Source: Psychrobacillus sp032154225 (GTDB taxonomy: Bacteria; Bacillota; Bacilli; Bacillales_A; Planococcaceae). From it: DNA of 64,000 bases. Under the pieces are notes generated by a model, which was not told the DNA's origin, searched no databases, and saw only the letters and a list, made by a program, of their open reading frames with translations. Both the position numbers and the translations under genes were made by a program. Shown one piece after another: positions 51,141 through 59,062 of the stretch. The DNA is taken from NCBI RefSeq assembly GCF_032154225.1, contig NZ_JALDYF010000007.1:1-64000 (forward strand), read 5' to 3'. The number at the start of each line of letters is the position of its first letter. Position 1 is the stretch's first letter.

Positions 51141-54100
51141 ATGTCGATATTTACCAAGTGGGCTTTTGGGAACAAGGCTGCTGTAACTGTTTTGACCATC
51201 TTAATATTAGTAATAGGTGTTGTCAGTTATTTTAGACTGCCTATGGAATTTTTACCCTCTGCTGACAATCCGCAAGTAACCATTATTTCCATGGGTCCGG
51301 GAACTGATTCCAAAACAATGGAAGATGAAGTGACCCTTCCAATTGAAAGAGCAGTTACTGGAGTGAATGGAAAAACATCCATCTATTCTACAACTGGAGA
51401 CGGTTTTTCTAAGGTAGACCTGAACTTTGAAGCTGGGTACGATATGAAGCAGGCAAAACAGAATGTCCAAGATGCATTAAGCAATATATCTTTTCCTGTC
51501 TATATATCCAAGCCAACTATTTCACAGCTAAATACTTCGATGATTCCAATTGTTAACATTGCCGTTACATTTGAAGATGGCATGACTAATGAAAATATGG
51601 AATTTGCTCGAAAAGAGCTTCAATCTCGGTATCAAGAAATCAAAGGGGTTTCCAGTGTAGATGTGTATGGGCTTAATGACTCTAGCATTTCCGTCCAAAT
51701 AGATCATATAAAAATGGCTGAAAACCAGGTTCCTATTCAAGCTGTCATGGGTATTCTTCAAGGACAAAATACCGCGGTTGCTGTCAGTGAAAAGAATATA
51801 GATGGAAAAGCCAGCAATATCAAAGTAATCGGAGATTTAACAAGTATTGAAAAGCTTAAAGGATTAACTATTATTCCTGGAGTAATGCTTGATGATATAG
51901 CAATTGTTGAAGAAACAGTTGATACAAATTTCATTAGCCGCTTCAACGGAAAGGATAGCTTAGATATTAGCATCACTAAGGACAGTAAGTCTAATGCCGT
52001 AGCTATTAGTAAGGAAGTTGAAAAAGTAACAGCGGAAATCAATGAAAAATTTGAGCAACAGGAATCTGTTGTTTACATCTCCTCTGCTGATTTAGTTCAA
52101 AACTCTGTTCAAACGATGGTAAAAGAAGTACTCCTTGGTGCACTATTTGCGACGATTGTTATCATGGTCTTCTTAAGAAATATCCGTTCTACTTTTATTA
52201 CGATTTTATCGATACCTTTGTCTCTTTGCTTCACGCTATTCCTATTATCATGGTCTGGCGTGACATTAAATATTTTAACGCTTGGCGGGGTCGCTGTTGC
52301 AGTTGGACGTCTAGTTGACGATAGTATTGTTGTTATCGAAAATATTTTCCGAAAAATGCAAACGGAAAAATTTTCTGTCCAAATGGTTACTGATGCAACT
52401 AAACAAGTAGGAGTTGCTATTACTGCTTCTACATTAACGACAGTAGCTGTTTTCCTACCTGTAAGTCTATTGAATGGTGGACTTCAAGAGTTCCTTTTAC
52501 CATTTGCTCTAACAGTTACTTATTCGTTACTTGCTTCTTTAATCGTAGCATTGACAGTTGTACCGTTAATGAGTGCGGGATTATTGAAGAATTCAAAAAT
52601 TCCTGAACATAAACCAGCTGTTCGTTTTCCCAAAATTGTCACATGGTCTTTAAATCATAAATGGATTGTCTTCTCGATTTCGATGATTCTTTTCATCGGT
52701 TCCATTGGTGCTTATTTTGTCATTCCAAAAGGTGCAGTTGATAACTCTTCTGCAGATTATGTAACAGCCACTTTAAGTTATTCGAATGATACGCCGATTG
52801 AAAAGGTCAAAGAAAAGACAATTGAACTAGAAGCATTTATTCAAGATATGGATGAGGTACAGTATGTATTTTCACAGGTAGGATCCCCTGCTGAAGCTGC
52901 TCAATATGGCTGGGTCGGATCGCCAACAGAAGCATCCTACAGTATTTTATTGCACGACAAAAAGAAGGCGGACCATATATTAAAAGAATTAGAAAAGAAA
53001 AAGGAACAATACCCAGATGCCGTTTTAGAAATAAATACAGCGTCCTTTATGATGGGAGGTTCCAGTTCAAATATCATTATTGATATAGTCGGAGACAATA
53101 TTGCTGAGCTTGAAAAAGTTGCTACAAATATTAAAGAAAAAGTGGAGAGCATTAATGGTGTTGAAGAAGTAACGACTAATCAAGATGAAAAGAAAACTGT
53201 CTACTCTCTCACAGTTGATCCAACAAAAGGAAACACAGAACAAGTTGCTCAGCAATTAGGTGTGATGCTTAACAAGACACCTATCGGAACGATTAGTTTG
53301 AATGACAAACAAAAAACAGTATTCCTGGAACCTCTCTTGAATACTGAAACACCTGAAGACTTAAAAAATATAGAAATCATGACAAATTCAGGACTTGTAC
53401 CAGTTTCGTCCGTTGCTAAGTTAGAAAGCGAAGAACGTTCAACCACTCAATTTCATAAAGACGGAGAAGCATATCTCCGAGTAACAGCAACAGTTGATCC
53501 TACAAGGCTATCTGAAATTTCTAGTGCAGTAACGAAAGAAATTTTCGGTGATCAAAAAGACCATAAAGGTATGGATATCCCCAAAAATATTAACGTACTA
53601 ATCGGTGGATCTAGTAGCCAGCAAGCAGATGATTTTACAGATTTATTTCTTATTATGCTTGTTTCCATCGGAATTGTATTTTTAATAATGGTAATTACTT
53701 TCAAATCTATCAGAGCACCAATAGCCATTCTTTGCTCGCTGCCACTTGCTGCGATTGGCGCTATTTTAGGAATTCTTATCAGCCGAATTCCTGTAGATAT
53801 AACGGCACTTTTAGGAGCATTAATGCTCATTGGTATCGTCGTAACAAATGCGATTGTTCTATTAGACCGAGTAAAACAAAATGAACAAAAAATGATTATT
53901 CGTGATGCACTTGTCGAAGCTACTTCAACAAGAATGAGACCAATCTTTATGACTGCGATTGCAACCATCTGTGCGATGCTTCCACTATTAATGAAACAAG
54001 CTGAAGCTGGAAGCTTAGTGTCACAAAGTTTAGCTATAGTAGTTATTGGTGGGCTAGCTATGGCAACTCTTTTAACTCTTATTGTAGTTCCTTGTATATA

Positions 54101-54170
54101 TGAATTGCTTTATTTTAGAAAGTCAAAGAAACAACGAACTAATCAAGCAACAGAGAGAGATGCTATATAA
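51141..54170 (+). CDS. RND-family efflux transporter (SwrC/AcrB-like)
   Basis: A 1009-residue RND permease of the type seen in Gram-positive bacteria (SwrC/YerP group). Twelve membrane segments fall in two halves: one at residues about 10-30 and five at about 330-480, then one near 515 and five at about 835-985. The proton-relay aspartates are D391/D392 in GRLVDDSIVVIEN on TM4; GIVVTNAIVLLDR is the second-half partner. Porter-domain repeats lie between. SwrC exports surfactin-type lipopeptides and fatty acids; the substrate here is unknown. No adaptor (MFP) or outer-membrane gene is nearby. GGGAGGAG precedes the ATG. Confidence 0.92.
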   Translation: MSIFTKWAFGNKAAVTVLTILILVIGVVSYFRLPMEFLPSADNPQVTIISMGPGTDSKTMEDEVTLPIERAVTGVNGKTSIYSTTGDGFSKVDLNFEAGYDMKQAKQNVQDALSNISFPVYISKPTISQLNTSMIPIVNIAVTFEDGMTNENMEFARKELQSRYQEIKGVSSVDVYGLNDSSISVQIDHIKMAENQVPIQAVMGILQGQNTAVAVSEKNIDGKASNIKVIGDLTSIEKLKGLTIIPGVMLDDIAIVEETVDTNFISRFNGKDSLDISITKDSKSNAVAISKEVEKVTAEINEKFEQQESVVYISSADLVQNSVQTMVKEVLLGALFATIVIMVFLRNIRSTFITILSIPLSLCFTLFLLSWSGVTLNILTLGGVAVAVGRLVDDSIVVIENIFRKMQTEKFSVQMVTDATKQVGVAITASTLTTVAVFLPVSLLNGGLQEFLLPFALTVTYSLLASLIVALTVVPLMSAGLLKNSKIPEHKPAVRFPKIVTWSLNHKWIVFSISMILFIGSIGAYFVIPKGAVDNSSADYVTATLSYSNDTPIEKVKEKTIELEAFIQDMDEVQYVFSQVGSPAEAAQYGWVGSPTEASYSILLHDKKKADHILKELEKKKEQYPDAVLEINTASFMMGGSSSNIIIDIVGDNIAELEKVATNIKEKVESINGVEEVTTNQDEKKTVYSLTVDPTKGNTEQVAQQLGVMLNKTPIGTISLNDKQKTVFLEPLLNTETPEDLKNIEIMTNSGLVPVSSVAKLESEERSTTQFHKDGEAYLRVTATVDPTRLSEISSAVTKEIFGDQKDHKGMDIPKNINVLIGGSSSQQADDFTDLFLIMLVSIGIVFLIMVITFKSIRAPIAILCSLPLAAIGAILGILISRIPVDITALLGALMLIGIVVTNAIVLLDRVKQNEQKMIIRDALVEATSTRMRPIFMTAIATICAMLPLLMKQAEAGSLVSQSLAIVVIGGLAMATLLTLIVVPCIYELLYFRKSKKQRTNQATERDAI

Positions 54171-54177
54171 TGCAAAT

Positions 54178-54230
54178 AAAAATAAACCAGAGCATAGCTT
54201 AAACGCTATGTCCTGGTTTATTTATTTTTT
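54178..54230 (+). terminator. Terminator of the RND gene
   Basis: aataaaccag and ctggtttatt form the outer stem and catagc/gctatg the inner, followed by tttatttttt. Starts 8 bp past the stop. Confidence 0.9.
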
Positions 54231-54245
54231 CAATACTGTAAAAGA

Positions 54246-54455
54246 TTAACGTGAAGGTCTAGGTTCTTGGCAACTTGAACATTTCTTTTGGTTGCTACCT
54301 TTAAATTTTGTTAATGTCTTTTCAAATTGATTTCCACATGAACATTTAAACTGTAGCTTTTGTGAGAATCCAGTATATTCCGTGGAAAGTAATTCACTAT
54401 CCGAATTCTTTGCGACATAATCCCGGATGTTTTCAATCGTCCATTTTTTATTCAT
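54246..54455 (-). CDS. Small zinc-ribbon-like protein
   Basis: A 69-residue basic protein with a CSCG knuckle at about residue 40 and a CSSC pair near residue 60, spaced like a zinc ribbon. The N-terminal half, WTIENIRDYVAKNSDSELLSTEY, is helical. Similar small domains occur in phage and homing-endonuclease contexts, so nucleic acid binding is likely but not shown. Ribosome site GGAGGTG. Lone gene, convergent with the RND transporter. Confidence 0.7.
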   Translation of the reverse strand: MNKKWTIENIRDYVAKNSDSELLSTEYTGFSQKLQFKCSCGNQFEKTLTKFKGSNQKKCSSCQEPRPSR

Positions 54456-54523
54456 ATATATACACCTCCGATAATGCGTAAGTATTCTATTATATCATGA
54501 TTCCCCGACAAAATGTTTGTTTG

Positions 54524-54585
54524 TTCCCTGTGTCCGAAACATTCACGTTTGTTTGAATAAACATGAATGTTTCGGACACAGGGAA
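54524..54585. repeat. Large near-perfect inverted repeat (27-bp arms)
   Basis: Arm 54524-54550 starts ttccctgtgtccgaaac and arm 54559-54585 ends tttcggacacagggaa; only one base pair deviates (C opposite A on folding becomes a mismatch or wobble position). The 8-bp loop is gtttgaat. It is followed within 5 bp by another palindrome. No U-run follows, so a plain terminator is unlikely. Confidence 0.92.
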
Positions 54586-54589
54586 GCAT

Positions 54590-54657
54590 AAAATGTATAC
54601 TAAACTTAACCAAATGTTAATAATACTTTACACAATGTTAAGTTTAATGTACATTTT
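54590..54657. promoter_or_regulatory. Palindromic operator region of the XRE regulator
   Basis: Arm 54590-54610 (aaaatgta, tac, taaacttaac) and arm 54637-54657 (gttaagttta, atg, tacatttt) are mirror copies that differ only in the three central bases. They flank 26 bp. A possible promoter, TTTACA at 54627-54632 and TACATT at 54650-54655 with 17 nt between, overlaps the right arm, although its start point would fall very near the ribosome site. Fits autorepression by the XRE protein encoded next. Confidence 0.7.
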
Positions 54658-54674
54658 AATAAGGAGGTGTCACG

Positions 54675-54890
54675 ATGCTTAAAAATCGACTTAAAGAACT
54701 ACGAGCACGACATGATTTCACACAAATTGAACTTGCAAAGCATGCTGGTGTGACACGGCAAACAATTGGCTTTATTGAAAAAGGAGAATTTTCACCGTCT
54801 ATTACGCTTGCACTAAAGCTTGCACATGCGTTGAATTGTGATATTAATGAATTATTTTGGTTAGAAGAGGAGGATAACAATGAAAAATGA
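54675..54890 (+). CDS. XRE-family HTH transcriptional regulator
   Basis: A 71-residue single-domain Cro/CI-type regulator. The helix-turn-helix is FTQIELAKHAGVTRQTIGFIEKGEFSPS, residues about 15-42, ending in the NELFW segment frequent in YgzD/YvaO-like small repressors. It overlaps the next gene by 11 bp and leads a four-gene operon with membrane proteins and a hydrolase. AAGGAGGTG at 6 nt gives very strong initiation. Probably autoregulates through the palindrome upstream. Confidence 0.93.
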   Translation: MLKNRLKELRARHDFTQIELAKHAGVTRQTIGFIEKGEFSPSITLALKLAHALNCDINELFWLEEEDNNEK

Positions 54891-55326
54891 TATGAGGATT
54901 ACGTATCCATTATGGCAAATGGGAGCTATTTTGCTAATGATTCTATTTACGCTGCTATACGGGCTCTCTTCCTATATTACAAATAGTATTTTAGGAATCA
55001 TATTTTTGCTTATCATAGTCTATCTCGTATTACTTTTTTGGAATATTGCTAAGCACAATAAACGAATGCCTAATCAAAAAATAACTATTTTCTCTTGGAA
55101 GCCACAAGAATATATGGATGATGACGAGCTATTTCAAGAGATTACAAAACGTGCAACGAAAAAAGTCTATTCTTATTTTGTATGGTCCATTCCATTATTA
55201 GCGGGTTTGTCTCTTGGATTGTCATTAGGAACAATCGCAGTAATTGTAGCACTTTTACTTCTTTCGTTTGGTCAATATTTAATTTATTACAGAGAAATCA
55301 GAAAATATATGGGGGCAGATGAATGA
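54880..55326 (+). CDS. Hypothetical membrane protein paired with the XRE regulator
   Basis: A 148-residue protein with two hydrophobic segments near residues 13-32 and 36-55 and two more near 100-120 and 122-140. The cytosolic middle contains KPQEYMDDDELFQEITKRAT. Small XRE regulators are often followed by such DUF2178-like membrane proteins; the family assignment is a guess. Overlaps the XRE gene by 11 bp and the next gene by 4 bp. Confidence 0.75.
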   Translation: MKNDMRITYPLWQMGAILLMILFTLLYGLSSYITNSILGIIFLLIIVYLVLLFWNIAKHNKRMPNQKITIFSWKPQEYMDDDELFQEITKRATKKVYSYFVWSIPLLAGLSLGLSLGTIAVIVALLLLSFGQYLIYYREIRKYMGADE

Positions 55327-55772
55327 TGATTGAGTATTTTTTAGTGTTTTTAGGAGCAGCGATACCGTGGTTGGAAATTGCTCTTGTCATACCTTTAGGA
55401 ATCATTAGTGGATTGTCTCCATTTTGGGTTATGCTACTCGCATTTGTTGGCAATATGCTAACAGTTCTTTTCCTAATTGTTGCCTTCGAAAAAGTGAAAA
55501 CTTGGATGGAGAAGAAAAAACAGAAAGATGGCAAAGGTGATTCAAAACGTACAGAACGTGGTAAACGCATTTGGAATAAATACGGAATGCCTGGACTGGC
55601 GCTACTTGGTCCAATTCTAATCGGAACACATATCGCAGCCTTCATTGGCTTGTTGTTTGGAGCAAGTAAAGTGAGAACAACCATTTGGATGGCCGTTAGT
55701 ATTGGCTTATGGACACTCATATTTGGCATTGCAACAGCAATGGGCTTTGATTTCTTTGTACAGAAAGGATGA
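55323..55772 (+). CDS. Small multidrug export family protein
   Basis: A 149-residue membrane protein of the small multi-drug export family (PF06695-type, COG2426). ALVIPLGIISGLSPFWVMLLAFVGN and the later GMPGLALLGPILIGTHIAAFIG are the two conserved halves, separated by a charged loop (KKKQKDGKGDSKRTERGK). The transport claim rests on family naming only. Overlaps both neighbours by 4 bp, so it is part of the XRE operon. Confidence 0.85.
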   Translation: MMIEYFLVFLGAAIPWLEIALVIPLGIISGLSPFWVMLLAFVGNMLTVLFLIVAFEKVKTWMEKKKQKDGKGDSKRTERGKRIWNKYGMPGLALLGPILIGTHIAAFIGLLFGASKVRTTIWMAVSIGLWTLIFGIATAMGFDFFVQKG

Positions 55773-56707
55773 GTAAAAAAATGAAGAAAGTATTTATTAT
55801 TTTATTGAAAATGATCACAGTCATGATAAGTGCTGTTTTACTTGTCGGATTTACTATTAATCTCGTTAGTAAAAAGATAGAAAAAGGTAAAATTGAAAGC
55901 TACGGACAGTATGTGACGGTAGATGGAAAGAATATGAACGTGGTGATTCAAGGAGAGGGCGAAGAAACAGTCGTATTACTTCCTGGATTCGCAACAGCTT
56001 CTCCGGGTATCGACTTCGCACCACTTGTAGAGGAGCTTGCTCCTTATTATAAAGTTGTAGTAATCGAGCCTTTTGGATACGGTCTAAGCGATGTAACAAA
56101 AAAGGAACGAAGCGTGGACAATCTTGTAAAAGAAACGCACGAAGCGTTACAGCAATTAAACATGGATAGCTATATTTTAATGGGGCACTCCATATTTGGC
56201 GTTTACGGACTGGAATATGTAAATCAATACGAAAATGAAGTTCGTGCATTTGTTGGAATCGATAGCAGTGTACCAACACAAGAAGGCATGGATGAATTTC
56301 CAGCAACGCTTTATCAAGTATTAGAAAAAACAGGATTTCTTCGATTAATAACGAACGTAGACCCAGATCCACTAGTACCACCAAACACAGATGATATAAC
56401 AAAGGAACAAATGCAATTAATTACCCATCAAAACATGATGAATCCTAGTATCATAAACGAAGGAAAAAACTTCGGAAACAATGCCAAGGCTACTGAGAAC
56501 TTAACATTCCCAAAAAACCTTCCTGTACTTTTCTTTTTAGCAGAGGATGACACGCAATTAGAAGGATGGGAAGCACTACATGCTGAACTAATAAAAGACT
56601 CCATGCATGGCAAAATGATAAGCCTCAAAGGTGGACATTATTTACACCATACGAAATCGAAAGAAATGGTTGAAAGTTTTAGAGCCTTTATGAAAGAGGT
56701 GGAGTAA
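55769..56707 (+). CDS. Alpha/beta hydrolase, membrane-anchored
   Basis: A 312-residue alpha/beta hydrolase with one N-terminal membrane segment at about residues 8-28, so the catalytic domain is probably outside the cell. The nucleophile is the Ser in MGHSIFG, about residue 143 (GxSxG with a His before the Ser); the oxyanion segment is LLPGFATASPG; Asp is in FFLAEDDTQLEG and His in LKGGHYLHHT. The substrate is unknown. Last gene of the XRE operon, overlapping the exporter by 4 bp. Confidence 0.88.
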   Translation: MSKKMKKVFIILLKMITVMISAVLLVGFTINLVSKKIEKGKIESYGQYVTVDGKNMNVVIQGEGEETVVLLPGFATASPGIDFAPLVEELAPYYKVVVIEPFGYGLSDVTKKERSVDNLVKETHEALQQLNMDSYILMGHSIFGVYGLEYVNQYENEVRAFVGIDSSVPTQEGMDEFPATLYQVLEKTGFLRLITNVDPDPLVPPNTDDITKEQMQLITHQNMMNPSIINEGKNFGNNAKATENLTFPKNLPVLFFLAEDDTQLEGWEALHAELIKDSMHGKMISLKGGHYLHHTKSKEMVESFRAFMKEVE

Positions 56708-56714
56708 ATATAGT

Positions 56715-56757
56715 GAGGCACCAGGTCCTTCTAAGAGAATCTGGTGCCTCCTTTTAT
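56715..56757. terminator. Bidirectional terminator between the hydrolase and the secreted-protein gene
   Basis: gaggcaccag and ctggtgcctc are perfect 10-bp arms around a 16-nt loop, followed by ctttta on the plus strand. The minus-strand gene's stop (56754) lies at its edge, so it serves both convergent genes. Confidence 0.85.
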
Positions 56758-57587
56758 TGTACAGAAATCAATTCAGTTAACACTTTACCATCTGAACCTA
56801 CAACTTTAATAACACCGTAACCTGGAGCAAAATAAAATGCTGCTCCACCAGAAGAACGAATAATGACAACATTTTTAAATGTTCCAGCTTTTACTGTAAT
56901 TGTGCTCGTTGTACTTTCGACATTAATATAATTAAAAGCTTGCTCCCAGTCATCCGTAAGGTAATATTCTTTCGTTTGTTTCCCTTCAGTCATGGGGTAT
57001 CCAAAATCAAATAAAGTCCAATCTGTTTCATTTACACCCATGGTAAATCTGTTATTACTCTCAACATAAGTGTACCCTCCAACAATACTGCCGTTAAAAT
57101 TTAAAGAAATATGCGCACTTCCTGGCTCTTTAGTAGCCACGAATGTTTTTTGCGACTTATCTATTAAATTTGGAAAATACGTAAGCTGTAAACCAGCCTT
57201 TGGAGCAAGCCCTCCTGTTACAGCCACTTGTTTTTTCAACAAAGCGAGCTTACTTTTAGAAGGAGTCTCATACTTTACTTTTGCGCCATTTTTCTGAACA
57301 AAGCTTCCTCCACCTACTCCGTATAAACCACCATGATTATTTTTATAGCTATAAACTCTAAATTCTTCCCCTTTTTTCAAAGAACGAACTGTTGAAAGTG
57401 ACCCATCACTTCCCAATTTGACCAAACTCGTATTTGCCAAGATAGTAACCTTCCCAATTTGCCCTAATTTCAATTCCGTCTTTCCCCACATTACTTTAGT
57501 TGAAGCATCCGCATGTTCCAAACTAAACGAAGTACACCCAAGTGCAAAAGCGAGCAACATTAGAACTTTAAAAACCTTTTTTAACAT
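56754..57587 (-). CDS. Secreted hypothetical protein with SH3-like N-terminal region
   Basis: A 277-residue protein with a signal peptide (MLKKVFKVLMLLAFALGC...) and a likely signal-peptidase I site after HADA, about residue 28. A small beta-rich domain, residues about 35-95 (GKTELKLGQIGKVTILANT...GEEFRVYSYKN), resembles bacterial SH3/PrsW-like or copper amine oxidase-type repeats; the rest is a beta-rich domain ending YFAPGYGVIKVVGSDGK. Function unknown. Start chosen at 57587, 8 nt after GGAGG. A lipobox is weak (ALGC), so I favour secretion over lipidation. Confidence 0.75.
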   Translation of the reverse strand: MLKKVFKVLMLLAFALGCTSFSLEHADASTKVMWGKTELKLGQIGKVTILANTSLVKLGSDGSLSTVRSLKKGEEFRVYSYKNNHGGLYGVGGGSFVQKNGAKVKYETPSKSKLALLKKQVAVTGGLAPKAGLQLTYFPNLIDKSQKTFVATKEPGSAHISLNFNGSIVGGYTYVESNNRFTMGVNETDWTLFDFGYPMTEGKQTKEYYLTDDWEQAFNYINVESTTSTITVKAGTFKNVVIIRSSGGAAFYFAPGYGVIKVVGSDGKVLTELISVQ

Positions 57588-57650
57588 TCTACTTCCCTCC
57601 AATTACATTTCCTTTAATACTACGTATTGAAAAGAGCGAAGTCTATGTAT

Positions 57651-57680
57651 AAAAAGCCCCACCCCGAAGAGTAGGACTTA
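57651..57680 (-). terminator. Terminator upstream of the secreted-protein gene (UUCG loop)
   Basis: On the minus strand agtcctactc and gggtggggct pair around TTCG, followed by T's. It ends the IDEAL-protein transcript 35 bp past its stop. Nearly the same sequence occurs at 58293-58321. Confidence 0.85.
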
Positions 57681-57714
57681 TAGTTGGAAACTGTCATGAA
57701 CATACCCTTTTTTC

Positions 57715-58116
57715 TCAAAAAGCTTGTACATTTACAGAGTAGTGCATTTCATTCTTGATTTTCTGAATTTCACTCAGTTCATTAGCAAATAAATTAAATG
57801 ACTCCTTATCATGTGAATCAAGTGCCTCGTTTATTTTAAAATTCAAATGAATCATTTTTAGGTCCAAATCCATAATGGAGCAAATCTTCCCTTTGTTATA
57901 CAGTTCCTCTAAATCTTCCACATGTATAAGAAACTGAAACTCTCTATTAACAGTCATTAAAATATGCCATCCTAAACAATCAACATACTTCCGCTCGTTT
58001 GTAATTGTCCAAACATCCCCTTGACGAAACTCAATCATATGTTGGTGCTTTTGTTTTGGACAGCAGCAACTTATTTGTTGCTGAAACAATTCTAGTATTA
58101 TAAAATTTTCATTCAA
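57715..58116 (-). CDS. IDEAL-domain protein under a Fur-like operator
   Basis: A 133-residue protein. The C-terminal part, INEALDSHDKESFNLFANELSEIQ at about residues 92-116, fits the IDEAL domain found in small Bacillales proteins. The N-terminal part is unusual, with SCCCPKQKHQHM (three Cys, two His) near residue 16, followed by a beta-rich region. Function unknown; metal binding by the Cys/His patch is a guess that agrees with the Fur-type operator in its promoter. Ribosome site AGGAGG. Ends in a UUCG terminator. Confidence 0.78.
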   Translation of the reverse strand: MNENFIILELFQQQISCCCPKQKHQHMIEFRQGDVWTITNERKYVDCLGWHILMTVNREFQFLIHVEDLEELYNKGKICSIMDLDLKMIHLNFKINEALDSHDKESFNLFANELSEIQKIKNEMHYSVNVQAF

Positions 58117-58199
58117 AGATATTCCTCCTTATGTAACTTAGTTCTTTAACTGTATTATTACTTTCTCTTTTTGAAATAGAAGTTGTGAAGCACTTAATT

Positions 58200-58218
58200 G
58201 AAAATGATTATCATTACT
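58200..58218. promoter_or_regulatory. Fur box upstream of the IDEAL gene
   Basis: gaaaatgattatcattact matches 15 of 19 positions of the Fur consensus gataatgataatcattatc, including both inverted heptamer cores (tgattatca). It lies about 10-28 bp downstream of the -10 at 58228-58233, a place where a repressor would block transcription. Confidence 0.78.
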
Positions 58219-58227
58219 ATTTATAAT

Positions 58228-58255
58228 AGTATATGATAATACTAATCAACGTCAA
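58228..58255 (-). promoter_or_regulatory. Promoter of the IDEAL gene
   Basis: On the minus strand TTGACG (58255-58250) and TATACT (58233-58228) lie 16 nt apart, a good sigma-A match. The start of transcription would be near 58221, just before the Fur box. Confidence 0.7.
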
Positions 58256-58292
58256 TCTTAAATTGTTTTGCTCTTTTGATTTATACCTATTG

Positions 58293-58321
58293 AAAAAAGC
58301 CCCACTCCGAAGAGCAGGACT
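58293..58321 (-). terminator. Terminator of the 58330-58698 gene (UUCG loop)
   Basis: On the minus strand agtcctgctc and gagtggggct pair around TTCG, followed by six T, 9 bp past the stop. It is a near copy of the 57651-57680 terminator. Confidence 0.88.
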
Positions 58322-58329
58322 TTAAAGTT

Positions 58330-58698
58330 TTACATCGTTGTATAATCTGTAATGGAAATCCGAAAATATTGAGGATCAAAACTATAAGAAATTATTGATT
58401 CAATTGCTATTTGGTGTACCTCATTTTTTATGCTATCATCCATATTTTCATCTGCCAGTTTTATTATTATTTCAACGTTTTTACCAGGTAAAATAGTATA
58501 GTCCAAACTAGTTTTTCCATAGCCGTTTTCTTGTACACTTTGTTCTATGAAGCTAATTAACTCATTGTAACTTAATATTTCCGAAAAACTATTAACATTT
58601 TCACTTGATTCTTTAAAAGAATTTATAAATAAAATATATGAAATGATTACAACACTAGAAAGAACTATCCTCAATTTGTTAAAATATTTTCTTTTCAT
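58330..58698 (-). CDS. Small hypothetical protein with N-terminal membrane anchor
   Basis: A 122-residue protein with a basic start (KRKYFNKLRI) and one membrane segment at residues about 10-27; the rest, ILSYNELISFIEQSVQENGYGKTSLDYTILPGKNVEIIIKLADEN, is polar and would lie outside. Resembles small BofC- or YfhO-like anchored proteins only in layout; family not recognised. The ATG at 58698 has AGGGGGT upstream; a longer frame to 58752 has none. Confidence 0.65.
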   Translation of the reverse strand: MKRKYFNKLRIVLSSVVIISYILFINSFKESSENVNSFSEILSYNELISFIEQSVQENGYGKTSLDYTILPGKNVEIIIKLADENMDDSIKNEVHQIAIESIISYSFDPQYFRISITDYTTM

Positions 58699-59062
58699 AT
58701 AATACCCCCTAAACACCAATCCAATATGTATCCTTAGTATATTTAAAGCCATATGGATATATTACCGATCTCCATGTTTTCAATCGTTGTTCATATAAAT
58801 ATGCACGAAGGGGTTTATATGTGACGAATGCAGAGCAATAATATATATAGCAGCTAAACAAGGTGAGTTCCTATGATAATACATACCTCATACTTGAAAA
58901 AAGATAAATATAAACGTATACTAAAATCAACATCTGAGTACAATAAAAAAGACCGAATGATGTTTGCGCATCAAACGGTCAAATATAATAGTAGGTTCCC
59001 TTCAAGGGGATTGGCTATTAGATAAGGTAGTAACCCATCTGAGCTGTCAACTCAAGGATGGG
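58699..59062. other. Non-coding stretch holding toxin terminator and antitoxin RNA
   Basis: No protein gene. From 58945 onward it holds the toxin mRNA terminator and the antisense RNA; the left part (58700-58940) shows nothing beyond the upstream region of the small anchored-protein gene. Confidence 0.5.
58945..58980 (-). terminator. Terminator of the toxin mRNA
   Basis: On the minus strand gaccgtttgatg pairs with catcattcggtc around cgcaaa, followed by six T. It lies 83 bp past the toxin stop, so the toxin mRNA has a 3' tail that overlaps the antisense RNA completely. Confidence 0.85.

Noticed and set aside
54590..54660. Phage or plasmid attachment site near the XRE gene
   Set aside because: No integrase, no direct repeats flanking a block, and no phage genes nearby; the symmetry fits an operator.
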